Source of the DNA: Syntrophaceae bacterium
GTDB lineage: Bacteria; Desulfobacterota; Syntrophia; Syntrophales; UBA2210
DNA length: 15,134 bases
Assembly (NCBI GenBank): GCA_030619435.1
Contig: JAUXBI010000010.1
Span: forward strand, 1-15,134
Reading direction: 5' to 3'
Shown: positions 1 through 7,313 of the stretch, in pieces
Layout: each line of letters starts with the position of its first letter
Numbering within the stretch: position 1 is the stretch's first letter
Program-made: the position numbers and the translations under genes
The notes under the pieces: generated by a model
What the model saw: only the letters and a program-made list of their open reading frames with translations
The model's database searches: none
What the model was told of the DNA's origin: nothing

Positions 1-1202
1 AGTGCTTCCCCGGTGGGTGCAAAATCTTTTGAGGTATAACTATTTATAATACGTACACTGTCAAACATGTATCCTATTGCCCTGGCAGTGTTGAAATCAT
101 CATCCATGGCCTCCCTGAATCTGTCGGGAAGCATGCTCACTTTCTTGAGTACCTCTTCGTCTTCTCCGTAGAGATCTTTTTCAGAAATGCCGGAGAAATC
201 CACCCCCTCATCAAGCGCATCCTTTATATTCTTCAGCATGGCATAAAACCTCTCCATGCCGACTCTTGCCTCGGCGATAGAGGCATCAGAAAAATCTATA
301 TAGCTTTTATAGTGACTCTGAAGGATAAAGAACCTTACCACTTCCGGGTGATAGGCGGTCAATATCTCTTTTATGGTAAGCGTGTTCCCGAGAGATTTTG
401 ACATCTTTTCACTGTCTACCTTTATGAAACCATTGTGTATCCAATAAGTCGCAAAGGGTTTTCCCGTAGCACCTTCTGATTGGGCTATCTCGTTTTCGTG
501 GTGTGGAAATATCAGGTCTTCACCGCCACCATGAATATCAAAGGTGTCTCCCAGAAACCTCTGGCTCATTACGGAACATTCTATATGCCATCCCGGCCTG
601 CCCCTGCCCCAGGGGCTGTTCCACCAGGGCTCTCCCTCTTTGCTGGACTTCCATAACACGAAATCAAAGGGGTTTTTCTTTTTTTTGTCTACATCGATCC
701 TGGCGCCGGCCAGCATGTCATCCAACTCCCTGCCGGACAACTTGCCGTATCCTTTAAACTTTTCCACTGAATAATACACATCGCCGTCGACAACGTAGGC
801 AAGACCCTTTTCTATAAGAGTGTCTATAAGGCGGATCATCCCCTTTATGTTCTCAGTCGCCTTGGGCGTTATCGTAGGCCTGGCTACTCCAAGGCGATCC
901 ATGTCCTCATTATGTTCCTTTATATACCTTTCCGATATATCGTATATATCAGAGCCCTCCTCGTTTGCTTTCCCGATAATCTTGTCATCGACATCGGTGA
1001 AATTCTTTACATAGGTTACATCATAACCTGCATAGTTCAGATATTTGTAGATAACGTCAAAGACCAATGCCGATCTGGCATGTCCAATATGACACACGTC
1101 GTACGCAGTAATCCCGCAGACATAGATACCTACTTTTCCTTCCTCGATAGGAACAAATTTCTCTTTTTTCTTTGTCAGGGTATTATAAAATTTTAGATTC
1201 AT
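1..1202 (-). CDS. cysS: Cysteinyl-tRNA synthetase, 3' end outside window
   Basis: Class I aminoacyl-tRNA synthetase that charges tRNA(Cys) with cysteine in the cytosol. About 400 codons are present and are open to base 1; the family is usually 460-490 residues, so the C-terminal anticodon-binding part is cut off by the window edge. Visible motifs: [16 protein letters not shown] at about residues 28-43, containing the HIGH signature (38-41) and the first zinc-ligand Cys (Cys29); the other zinc-site elements WHIECS and [14 protein letters not shown] further on; and EKMSKSLGN near residue 265, the KMSKS loop. The ATG at 1202 is preceded by GAGAGG at good spacing. The gene lies 60 nt downstream of argC with no terminator seen between them, so it is probably co-transcribed with argC. 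No T-box or other long leader fits in that gap. Identification is firm. Confidence 0.97.
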   Translation of the reverse strand, partial: MNLKFYNTLTKKKEKFVPIEEGKVGIYVCGITAYDVCHIGHARSALVFDVIYKYLNYAGYDVTYVKNFTDVDDKIIGKANEEGSDIYDISERYIKEHNEDMDRLGVARPTITPKATENIKGMIRLIDTLIEKGLAYVVDGDVYYSVEKFKGYGKLSGRELDDMLAGARIDVDKKKKNPFDFVLWKSSKEGEPWWNSPWGRGRPGWHIECSVMSQRFLGDTFDIHGGGEDLIFPHHENEIAQSEGATGKPFATYWIHNGFIKVDSEKMSKSLGNTLTIKEILTAYHPEVVRFFILQSHYKSYIDFSDASIAEARVGMERFYAMLKNIKDALDEGVDFSGISEKDLYGEDEEVLKKVSMLPDRFREAMDDDFNTARAIGYMFDSVRIINSYTSKDFAPTGEA

Positions 1203-1262
1203 ATATAACCTCTCAGTAACTACTCATCGGACAGTCAACTCTCCGGTGCCGGCACAGATCCC

Positions 1263-2300
1263 TTAAGGGAACAGAGATATATGATTCAGACCGGCGTCCT
1301 CCGGAAGGCCACACATGAGATTCATGTTTTGCACCGCCTGACCGGAAGCGCCTTTTACCAGATTGTCTATGGCTGACACAACAATTACCCTTCCCGTACG
1401 CCTGTCAACAGCGATTCCTATATCACAGTTGTTGGAACCTCTCACCGAAGAAATATTCGGTAACGTACCCTGTTTGCATATTCTTACAAACTTTTCACCA
1501 TCGTAGAATTTCTCGTAGATATCCATGAGTTCAGACTCCGACATATTGCTATGAAAATTCGCATATATCGTATTGAGAATCCCCCTGCTTGCCGGCACAA
1601 GATGGGGGGTAAAGGAAATTGTGATGGCCTTATCCGCAATGCGCCCAAGTTCCTGCTCTATCTCCGGGGTGTGGCGATGTGACCCTATCTTATATGCCTT
1701 GAATCCCTCATTCACCTCACAGAAAAGCGAGCCAAGCTGCAGTTCACGCCCCGCGCCGCTTGCACCCGATTTTGAATCAGCTATAACCGATGAGGTATCA
1801 ATACACCCCTCACTTAACAGAGGCGCAAGTCCCAGTATGATCCCGGTAGGATAACAACCGGGATTGGCAACAAAATGCGCCCCCTTCAGATCATCTCTGT
1901 ACAACTCGGGAAGTCCATAAACGGCTTTTCGCACTAGATCGGGAGAGGTGTGTCTTGTATACCACTCCTCATATACCGACACATCCCTCAAACGGAAATC
2001 GGCACTGAGGTCGATAACTTTTATGCCGGCTGCAATAAATTCGGGAGCCACTTTCATAGCCTCTCCGTGCGGAAGCGCCAGGAATACAACCTCGCATGAG
2101 GATATAAGATTTTTTGGAGAGGAGTCTGCAAATTTCAGATCTGTAACGCCGGCAAATGCCGGATACACCTCGGAAACCGGAATACCCTTTAATTTTCTCG
2201 AAGTGAGAGCAACAACATCCGTATCGGGGTGACCGATTAAAAGCCTTAAAAGTTCCTGACCGGTATAGCCGCTCGCCCCGTATATACCCACTTTCAACAT
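1263..2300 (-). CDS. argC: N-acetyl-gamma-glutamyl-phosphate reductase
   Basis: Third step of arginine biosynthesis: NADPH-dependent reduction of N-acetyl-glutamyl-5-phosphate to the semialdehyde, in the cytosol. It is 345 residues, the usual size of the long (type 1) ArgC. The N-terminal dinucleotide fold starts with GASGYTG (residues 8-14). The catalytic cysteine is Cys149 in ANPGCYPTG, followed by SKSGASGAGR (about 176-185) and the HRHTPE element (208-213) with the active-site histidine. The reading frame is open further upstream to 2342, but those codons lie in a terminator hairpin. The ATG at 2300 has a strong GGAGGTGG site just before it and gives the standard MLKVGIYGASG start. No other arg genes are in the window. 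It sits directly behind the rpsI terminator with no obvious promoter of its own in the 20 nt between the two. Confidence 0.97.
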   Translation of the reverse strand: MLKVGIYGASGYTGQELLRLLIGHPDTDVVALTSRKLKGIPVSEVYPAFAGVTDLKFADSSPKNLISSCEVVFLALPHGEAMKVAPEFIAAGIKVIDLSADFRLRDVSVYEEWYTRHTSPDLVRKAVYGLPELYRDDLKGAHFVANPGCYPTGIILGLAPLLSEGCIDTSSVIADSKSGASGAGRELQLGSLFCEVNEGFKAYKIGSHRHTPEIEQELGRIADKAITISFTPHLVPASRGILNTIYANFHSNMSESELMDIYEKFYDGEKFVRICKQGTLPNISSVRGSNNCDIGIAVDRRTGRVIVVSAIDNLVKGASGQAVQNMNLMCGLPEDAGLNHISLFP

Positions 2301-2316
2301 AAACCACCTCCAAATA

Positions 2317-2340
2317 AAAAGAGGGGGCCATTGGCCCCCC
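2317..2340 (-). terminator. Intrinsic terminator after rpsI, abutting the argC SD
   Basis: On the minus strand the hairpin GGGGGCCAATGGCCCCC (positions 2339 to 2323, 7-bp GC stem, 3-nt loop) is followed by TCTTTTTATTT. It lies 30 nt after the rpsI stop. An outer AAAAG/CTTTT pairing (2342-2346 with 2317-2321) can extend the stem across a small internal loop. The U-tract runs straight into the argC ribosome-binding site GGAGGTGG. Confidence 0.88.
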
Positions 2341-2369
2341 ACTTTTACAAAAGTCTCGTCTCGCTGCTC

Positions 2370-2762
2370 TTATCTCTTAGAATACTGGAATCTCTTTCTC
2401 GCCCCGGGCTGGCCGTACTTCTTTCTCTCTTTTACACGGGCATCTCTTGTAAGAAAACCGGCTTTCTTTAGAACAGCTTTCAATTCCTCGTCATATCCCA
2501 CAAGGGCCTTGGATATGCCATGCCTGATAGCACCCGCCTGACCGGAAACTCCCCCCCCGTTGACATTAATATAAAAATCGAACTTATCCTTTTTATCAGT
2601 CATGTCAAGAGGCTGCAGTATCAGCCTTTTTAAGATATCACGGGTAAAATAATCATCAAAATTTCTCTTGTTGATTACAAAGGTACCGTTTCCCTCTTTC
2701 ATCCATATCCTCGCTATTGAGGATTTTCTTTTCCCTGTAGCATAATAATTTTTTGCTGACAT
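2370..2762 (-). CDS. rpsI: 30S ribosomal protein S9
   Basis: Small-subunit protein whose flexible basic tail reaches the P-site tRNA. It is 130 residues, normal for S9. Typical features: N-terminal YATGKRKSSIARIW, central NVNGGGVSGQAGAIRHGISKAL (about 68-89), and the conserved basic C-terminus RKRFQYSKR. The invariant terminal lysine-arginine, needed for tRNA contact in the family, is intact. The ATG at 2762 follows GGAGAG and comes only 14 nt after the rplM stop. This is the usual rplM-rpsI pair, read from the promoter upstream of rplM and closed by the terminator at 2317-2340. Confidence 0.98.
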   Translation of the reverse strand: MSAKNYYATGKRKSSIARIWMKEGNGTFVINKRNFDDYFTRDILKRLILQPLDMTDKKDKFDFYINVNGGGVSGQAGAIRHGISKALVGYDEELKAVLKKAGFLTRDARVKERKKYGQPGARKRFQYSKR

Positions 2763-2776
2763 ATTTCTCTCCTGAT

Positions 2777-3205
2777 CTATACTTCCAGCGGCTTGAGCAT
2801 CTGGGCCTTATGTGGATGCCTGTCACCCCTGTACACTTTAAGCTTCTTCAGCATCTGTCTTCCCAAGCTGTTTTTCGGAAGCATCCCCTTTACAGCACCG
2901 AGTAAAAGATCTTCCGGTTTCTCCTCCAGCATCTTACCTGCTGTCACCGATTTCAAACCTCCCGGATAACCGGTGTGATGGTAATAGATCTTGTCGGTAA
3001 GTTTTTTTCCCGTAAGGGCAACCTTATCCGCGTTTACCACGACTATAAAGTCCCCTGTATCAATGTGAGGAGTATATACTGGTTTGTGTTTTCCTCTCAG
3101 ACGTTTCGCAATCTCGGCGGCAAGCCTGCCCAGCGCTTTACCATCCGCATTAACAAGGTACCAATCCCTTGCAACATCTTCCTTCCTGGCACTGTATGTC
3201 TTCAT
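2777..3205 (-). CDS. rplM: 50S ribosomal protein L13
   Basis: Early-assembly large-subunit protein, 142 residues, the standard length. It begins [23 protein letters not shown] and carries the family blocks [18 protein letters not shown] (about 26-43), [15 protein letters not shown] and [13 protein letters not shown] near the C-terminus. The ATG at 3205 has AGGTGG about 7 nt upstream. It is the first gene of the rplM-rpsI unit, with a good promoter at 3244-3272, so it is transcribed separately from the spc/alpha block. A short untranslated leader of roughly 30 nt precedes it. I see no clear L13-type autoregulatory structure in that leader. Confidence 0.98.
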   Translation of the reverse strand: MKTYSARKEDVARDWYLVNADGKALGRLAAEIAKRLRGKHKPVYTPHIDTGDFIVVVNADKVALTGKKLTDKIYYHHTGYPGGLKSVTAGKMLEEKPEDLLLGAVKGMLPKNSLGRQMLKKLKVYRGDRHPHKAQMLKPLEV

Positions 3206-3243
3206 AAAAATCCACCTGTATCTTTAAAAACTCGAAGGAAGCG

Positions 3244-3272
3244 AGAATATGTAATTAAAGCGCATTTGTCAA
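3244..3272 (-). promoter_or_regulatory. Sigma70-type promoter for rplM-rpsI
   Basis: On the minus strand there is a perfect -35 TTGACA (3272 to 3267), a 17-nt spacer, and TATTCT (3249 to 3244, 4 of 6 consensus bases). The predicted transcription start is near 3237, about 30 nt ahead of the rplM ATG and its AGGTGG site. It lies in the 92-nt gap after lptD, immediately upstream of a gene that classically starts its own operon. Confidence 0.75.
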
Positions 3273-3297
3273 GGAAAAATCCAAAAAACTTTTTGAT

Positions 3298-5487
3298 TTA
3301 CCATCCCGGCAACTCACCCGCCAATCCACCAACTTTCCCAAGACCATAAAGGGAGAAAACAAGCATGAACCTTCTGTCGTCAGGCGAATCGGAATAGCTA
3401 AGCTCTGCGCTCCAGCATTGTTTATGATAGTTTACGGCGTAAGTGGCTTCAAGGGTTTTATTGCTGAGTTGATCTTTCCTTAAAATATACATCAAATCAA
3501 GAGCCTTTGTGGCTCTTCCTCTCAGAGAAAAATTTATTTCCTCCAGTGAATCCTGTGTATATCTGTATTCGGCGGCCAGAGAATCGCCGCGTTGGTCACT
3601 TATATCAAAACGGGAATTTACCTCTTTCCACTCACCAGAATCGACATCGAATTTTGCGTCGGCATCAAAGGAAAAATACTGAAAAGGAGCAAATCCAAGC
3701 TCTGCATCTATATCACCGAACGGTCTCCTTGCCTTTGAAGATCCGTCAAGATTTTTTCTCGCTTCTCTGATATCGTAAGTCTGGCTCAGCTTCAGCCTGA
3801 AAAACTCTCTGTAGTTAACCCCTCCATTCCCGTCCTTCAGCCTGGCAATAAGAATATTGGTGAGCGAGCAGGTCAAGCTGTTTGTTTCTTCTATCTCATT
3901 TAGAAAATCGGGGATGTCATCTTGATCTACATAGGGAATATAAGTGTATTCTAATTCCGGGCTGATGCCATGGCGTATCTTGTCTATAACCTGCCCTTCC
4001 ACATCAAACACCCTGTGCACTTCGCTGGAAAGAGTCGCGCTTATGTTGTACATCTCGCGGCTTCCATTTTTATCCTCCTCGCCTACGGCATCACCGCTAT
4101 ATGAACTCCTCCATTTTGTCTCTCTCAGCCCCAGAGAGGGTGTAAATTCCAGATAATCACCAAGTCTCAGGGGCAATGAAAACACCGGATGTGCATCAAG
4201 AAGATGCCCCCTGTATCCCGTAGTTCTGTAATAATAACCATAAGATGATTCCAGTTCAAAATCGAGAGGGGAATCAAGGAGAGGCTGCTTCATAGCGGTA
4301 AATGTAACCTCCGGATATCTTTGCAGTGTTTCATCATTGGAACAGCTCTGAAAGTTATCCGTATATTCCATAAGGGCGGTAGCGTTAAACAAGCTCCAGT
4401 TCTTTACAAGACGAACTGTTGAATTCAGAGAGGCTAGGGCTTTATCGCCGTCGAATGAAACTCCGTTGAATTTTTGTGTGTCATTCCCCTCATAATTCGC
4501 CATATAATAATTATATGAATCGAAATCTCTGAAATACCACCTGTCCGACACCCTCTTTATATCCGTTTTAAGGTAAAAACCGGGTTCGAATGTTGTCTCG
4601 TGGTCCAGATAATATGACCACCGTTTATGATCTTCTTTCCAGTCCCTGCGCAGAAAATCATCTTCCCCGGAATCTGATATCTCCATGCTGTCATTGAGAT
4701 AATCTCCATATAACGTGCCATAGGAATTTTTGCCTGTAATATATCTGAATTCTACCCCCTCCTGGAATCCTCTTTTGTCCATATATCGTTGATAAAAAGT
4801 TGCGTCGGCATTCTCTGAAACAGCCCAGTAAAATGGAATCCCGACATCCCATCCAAGTTTGTCACGTGAATAGGCGATGCGGGGAAACAACAGTCCCGTC
4901 TGTCTCGTAGTTTTAGCAGGAAATATAAGATAGGGCATGTATAGGATGGGAATGCCTTTCACCTGAAAGGTCCCCTGTTTAACAGTTCCATATCCGTCAA
5001 TGGTAACTTCCAATTCCTTGCCGGTAAACATCCAGTCAGGATTCTCACCATCGCACGTTGTTGCCTGACCATCTCTCAGAAAATATGTTGCTCCGCCCCT
5101 TTTTTCAATTGTTTCTCCTCTGAGATAGAGATGACTCCTGTCAAAAAACACCTTTCCATCGGATATAATTCCAGTATCGTCGGCAATATTAAACAGAGCC
5201 CTTTCCCCTTCAAGTACATCTTTACCACTCTTGATGAATACGTGCCCCTCGGCCGTTGCCTCATTTGTTATTCTGTTCAGTATGACATTATCAGCCTTAA
5301 TATGCCCACCATCAAAGGTAATAATGACATTGCCACTGGCCCGATATGTTTCGGTATCGCTCTCATATGTCAGGCTGTCCGCTTCTATATCCACTCGCTC
5401 CGGCAGATCCCGTTCGGAAGCAAAGGCAAAACCCCCGCATAGAAGTAACAGCATCGACATGAAGAACAGTATGCACCCTTTTTTCAC
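3298..5487 (-). CDS. lptD: LPS-assembly outer-membrane protein LptD
   Basis: Outer-membrane beta-barrel that, with the lipoprotein LptE, inserts lipopolysaccharide into the outer leaflet. It is 729 residues from the chosen GTG start. A signal peptide (MKKGCILFFMSMLLLLCGGFAFA, hydrophobic core about 5-18, cleavage after AFA) leads into an OstA/LptA-like jellyroll (about 30-160: VDIEADSLTYESDTETYRASGNVIITF onward). The family block GIPILYMPYLIFPAKTTRQTGLLFPRIAYS then opens the barrel, which has alternating aromatic strands to the C-terminus. The frame extends six codons further to a TTG at 5505, but only the GTG at 5487 has a site before it (GGGGAG, 6-nt spacing), and it gives a normal signal peptide. 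Several cysteines are visible (for example in TTCDGENP) that could form disulfides. No lptE or surA lies nearby. It is 92 nt downstream of folC and probably cotranscribed with it. Confidence 0.93.
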   Translation of the reverse strand: MKKGCILFFMSMLLLLCGGFAFASERDLPERVDIEADSLTYESDTETYRASGNVIITFDGGHIKADNVILNRITNEATAEGHVFIKSGKDVLEGERALFNIADDTGIISDGKVFFDRSHLYLRGETIEKRGGATYFLRDGQATTCDGENPDWMFTGKELEVTIDGYGTVKQGTFQVKGIPILYMPYLIFPAKTTRQTGLLFPRIAYSRDKLGWDVGIPFYWAVSENADATFYQRYMDKRGFQEGVEFRYITGKNSYGTLYGDYLNDSMEISDSGEDDFLRRDWKEDHKRWSYYLDHETTFEPGFYLKTDIKRVSDRWYFRDFDSYNYYMANYEGNDTQKFNGVSFDGDKALASLNSTVRLVKNWSLFNATALMEYTDNFQSCSNDETLQRYPEVTFTAMKQPLLDSPLDFELESSYGYYYRTTGYRGHLLDAHPVFSLPLRLGDYLEFTPSLGLRETKWRSSYSGDAVGEEDKNGSREMYNISATLSSEVHRVFDVEGQVIDKIRHGISPELEYTYIPYVDQDDIPDFLNEIEETNSLTCSLTNILIARLKDGNGGVNYREFFRLKLSQTYDIREARKNLDGSSKARRPFGDIDAELGFAPFQYFSFDADAKFDVDSGEWKEVNSRFDISDQRGDSLAAEYRYTQDSLEEINFSLRGRATKALDLMYILRKDQLSNKTLEATYAVNYHKQCWSAELSYSDSPDDRRFMLVFSLYGLGKVGGLAGELPGW

Positions 5488-5511
5488 GAGACGCTCCCCG
5501 GACAAAATTTC

Positions 5512-5556
5512 TAGGAGGCCGTCTGGAAATACCCTTCTGCTGTGGGCGGCCTCCTA
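5512..5556 (-). repeat. Perfect 10-bp inverted repeat in the lptD leader
   Basis: Arms TAGGAGGCCG (plus strand 5512-5521) and CGGCCTCCTA (5547-5556) are exact reverse complements separated by 25 nt. They lie between the folC stop and the lptD start, 25 nt before the lptD GTG. In the transcript this would form a stem whose 5' arm contains AGGAGG. The downstream arm is followed by GAAATTTTG, not a real U-tract, so it does not look like a standard terminator. Its function is unknown; a processing, stability or translation-control hairpin would fit. Confidence 0.7.
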
Positions 5557-5579
5557 TTACAAACAAATTGTATTTATTA

Positions 5580-6854
5580 TCACAAAAGCCTGTCTTCCGG
5601 AAGGCCAAAACTCAGATGTTTTTTTATCTCTCCTACAAGATACAGTGATCCGACAATACACACAAGGTCGTCCACGCCGGCGAGAAAACGGGCCCTAACA
5701 AGGGCCTCTGCCGAATCATCTATAACTTCAACATTATCATGGTAGGGTGAAGTAACCAATAATAGATCCTCTGTACACGCAGCCCTTTCTTCTTTCGGCC
5801 TTGTGAGTATCATTCTGTCCGCCAGAGGCATTAGTTTTTTCAACATCTCCGCGTAATCCTTGTCACGAAGCACGCCGAACACCACTATCAAGTTCCTGTA
5901 AGAAAAATCTGCCAAGAGAGAGTCGCACAGGGATGAAATACCTGCCGGATTATGGGCTCCATCTACAAGAATCCCCGGGTTACGGGAAACAAGTTCCATT
6001 CTTCCCTCCCACTTAACATCTCTCAGCCCCTCGGTCACAGAGTTGTTGTTTATCTCCATGCCCTTGCCCGCCAAAATGTCAACAACCGCAAGGGCCAGCG
6101 CGGCATTTTCAATCTGGTGTCCACCAACGAGAGAATTCCTGAGGCCGCTGTAGCGTTTATTAATTCCATAGTAGGAAAAACTCCCATTTTCGGATCTCCT
6201 GACCCTTATGTCCCTGCCTGTTCTGTAGAATACGGATCCTTTCTGACTACAAATCTCTTTCAGGGTATCAATAACCTTGCGTTCTTTGGCAGCCGTTACG
6301 CATACTCCATTCTCCTTTATGATTCCTCCTTTTTCGCAGGCAATTGACTCCAGATTATCACCCAGATATCTCTGATGCTCTAGAGAAATATTGGTTATTA
6401 CGGAGACTTCAGGGGACACGAGATTTGTGGCATCGAGCCTTCCTCCCATGCCCACCTCAACAACAGCGATATCTACCTCACACTGCGAAAAATACAGAAA
6501 TGCCAGGGCAGTGCTAAACTCAAAATAGGTAATGTCTTCTTTGGTCTCTTTCCTCACTTTATCTATGAGGGCGCAAAGCGCATCCTCTGGAATCATGCAC
6601 CCATTTATCCTTATCCGTTCCCTGAAATCGCATAGGTGCGGAGAAGTATAGAGACCAACGCTCATGCCCTCCTTCATTAATATAGAGGAAAGAATCGCCG
6701 CTGTGGATCCCTTGCCGTTGGTCCCACCTATAAGAATCGTCTTGTATTTGGTCTGGGGATTGTCAAGACGGGTGAGAAGTCTGGAGATGGGACCAATACC
6801 CAAATTTATTCCCCTTTGCTTTAACCCTTCCAGGTACTGGATAGGACTCTGCAT
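5580..6854 (-). CDS. folC: Folylpolyglutamate synthase (dihydrofolate synthase family)
   Basis: ATP-dependent Mur-ligase-type enzyme that adds glutamate to folates; many bacterial FolC proteins also make dihydrofolate from dihydropteroate. It is 424 residues, normal for the family. Motifs: P-loop GGTNGKGST (43-51), YTSPHL (69-74), VEVGMGGRLDATN (132-144), SLEHQRYLG (157-165), CEKGGIIK with the lysine usually carbamylated (K175), GGHQIENAALA, and DGAHNP (298-303) in the C-terminal domain. The frame is open to an ATG at 6899, with another at 6879, but both lie inside a terminator hairpin. The ATG at 6854 has GGGGTG about 7 nt upstream and yields the usual MQSPIQYLEGL start. No other folate genes (and no accD, a common neighbour) are present. 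It is followed by lptD. Whether it has DHFS activity as well as FPGS activity cannot be read from the sequence. Confidence 0.95.
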   Translation of the reverse strand: MQSPIQYLEGLKQRGINLGIGPISRLLTRLDNPQTKYKTILIGGTNGKGSTAAILSSILMKEGMSVGLYTSPHLCDFRERIRINGCMIPEDALCALIDKVRKETKEDITYFEFSTALAFLYFSQCEVDIAVVEVGMGGRLDATNLVSPEVSVITNISLEHQRYLGDNLESIACEKGGIIKENGVCVTAAKERKVIDTLKEICSQKGSVFYRTGRDIRVRRSENGSFSYYGINKRYSGLRNSLVGGHQIENAALALAVVDILAGKGMEINNNSVTEGLRDVKWEGRMELVSRNPGILVDGAHNPAGISSLCDSLLADFSYRNLIVVFGVLRDKDYAEMLKKLMPLADRMILTRPKEERAACTEDLLLVTSPYHDNVEVIDDSAEALVRARFLAGVDDLVCIVGSLYLVGEIKKHLSFGLPEDRLL

Positions 6855-6865
6855 GCACACACCCC

Positions 6866-6903
6866 AAAAAAAGGCCATGGGATTTATATTACAACCCATG
6901 GCC
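6866..6903 (-). terminator. Intrinsic terminator between the EF-like gene and folC
   Basis: On the minus strand GGCCATGGG (6903 to 6895), a 13-nt AT-rich loop, and CCCATGGCC (6881 to 6873) form a perfect 9-bp stem, followed directly by seven T residues (6872 to 6866). This is a textbook rho-independent terminator. The T-run is followed at once by GGGGTG, the folC ribosome-binding site. Two in-frame ATGs of the extended folC frame fall in the two arms. Confidence 0.92.
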
Positions 6904-6941
6904 CTTAAAGCTTTCTATCACCTATCGCACAGATCACCTCC
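6889..6941 (-). promoter_or_regulatory. Orphan strong SD with tiny reading frames ahead of folC terminator
   Basis: On the minus strand GGAGGTGATC (6941 to 6932) is a 10-nt exact complement of the conserved bacterial 16S rRNA 3' tail. At ideal spacing comes GTG CGA TAG (6930 to 6922), which codes only two residues. It abuts a second frame, GTG ATA GAA AGC TTT AAG GGC CAT GGG TTG TAA (6921 to 6889), which covers the 5' arm of the terminator. No normal CDS uses this site. It may be a leader or attenuator for folC, or a chance match. Confidence 0.4.
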
Positions 6942-6988
6942 AGAGGCTCAATCCATGCCTGATCGAAGAAAACACATTATTAACAGAA

Positions 6989-7249
6989 TTACTCAGGAAC
7001 GATCCTGAACATCTCATCTCCGGGACGAACACGGTCAGCAACTTTAATGCCTATATAATCGCCCACCGTAGCCTTTTCTATCTGTTTATTATCGATTTCC
7101 ATTGAATCGATCCTGTCTTCGAAATCCGTAGTATGACCGACAAATTTGACCGTATCACCTGCCAGCAATTCCCCCGACGTAATCTTGACCGCTGCAACAC
7201 TGGGCTTCGCAAAAAATTTCATTACCTCGCCAATTTTCTCTTCTCCCAT
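6989..7249 (-). CDS. Small EF-Tu domain-2-like beta-barrel protein
   Basis: An 86-residue protein, MGEEKIGEVMKFFAKPSVAA onward, with blocks typical of the OB-like domain 2 of translational GTPases: VAAVKITSGELLAGDTVKFVGHTTDF (about 18-43), IDSMEIDNKQIEKATVGDYIGIKV (about 47-70), and VRPGDEMFRIV at the end. There is no GTPase domain and no P-loop. Short proteins of this kind are usually annotated translation elongation factor-like and occur in assorted anaerobes; their function is unknown. In domain 2 of IF2 and EF-Tu this fold binds RNA or tRNA, but that role is not shown here. The frame is open to an ATG at 7270. The ATG at 7249 is preferred because AGGAGG lies 9 nt before it. It has its own promoter and terminator, so it is a monocistronic unit between rplQ and folC. 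Confidence 0.82.
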   Translation of the reverse strand: MGEEKIGEVMKFFAKPSVAAVKITSGELLAGDTVKFVGHTTDFEDRIDSMEIDNKQIEKATVGDYIGIKVADRVRPGDEMFRIVPE

Positions 7250-7313
7250 AACCCATAGCCTCCTTGTCATCGCTCAAAACCGTGTAAAAACCTCTATCGA
7301 AAATACTCAGTCA

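Noticed and set aside
820..1196. Plus-strand open frames across cysS and similar plus-strand frames elsewhere.
   Set aside because: They are antisense shadows of clearly conserved minus-strand genes, with no family resemblance of their own.
1246..1255. Perfect palindrome GTGCCGGCAC in the argC-cysS gap.
   Set aside because: A 10-bp palindrome with no loop and no T-run after it. It does not resemble an ArgR box or a terminator, and is compatible with chance.
1203..1262. Possible T-box or promoter ahead of cysS (TTGACT is visible).
   Set aside because: The gap is only 60 nt, far too short for a T-box, and no -10 box lies at a suitable distance from TTGACT.
2301..2342. Upstream extension of argC by 14 codons to an ATG at 2342.
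   Set aside because: The extension is encoded by the terminator hairpin and lies before a strong SD. The 2300 start matches the ArgC family.
3231..3245. CTCG/CGAG 4-bp inverted repeat near the rplM promoter, considered as an L13 autoregulatory hairpin.
   Set aside because: It overlaps the -10 box and most of it would lie upstream of the transcription start, so it would not be in the mRNA.
3277..3299. A/T-rich inverted repeat (AAATC...GATTT with a bulge) overlapping the lptD stop and followed by TTTCC on the minus strand.
   Set aside because: The stem is nearly all A-T with a bulge and the loop is very small, so it is too weak to call a terminator with confidence. It may simply be spacer DNA before the rplM promoter.
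5430..5487. Lipobox-like LLLC in the LptD signal peptide.
   Set aside because: A lipobox needs a small residue (G, A or S) before the Cys. Here it is Leu, and the downstream AFA site fits signal peptidase I.
6855..6899. Upstream extension of folC by 15 codons to an ATG at 6899.
   Set aside because: It is encoded by the terminator stem-loop and T-run and lacks a good ribosome-binding site. The 6854 start matches the family.
6904..6988. Folate (THF) riboswitch or other known RNA class between the EF-like gene and folC.
   Set aside because: I could not match the conserved core of any riboswitch I know. Only the SD, small frames and terminator are supportable.
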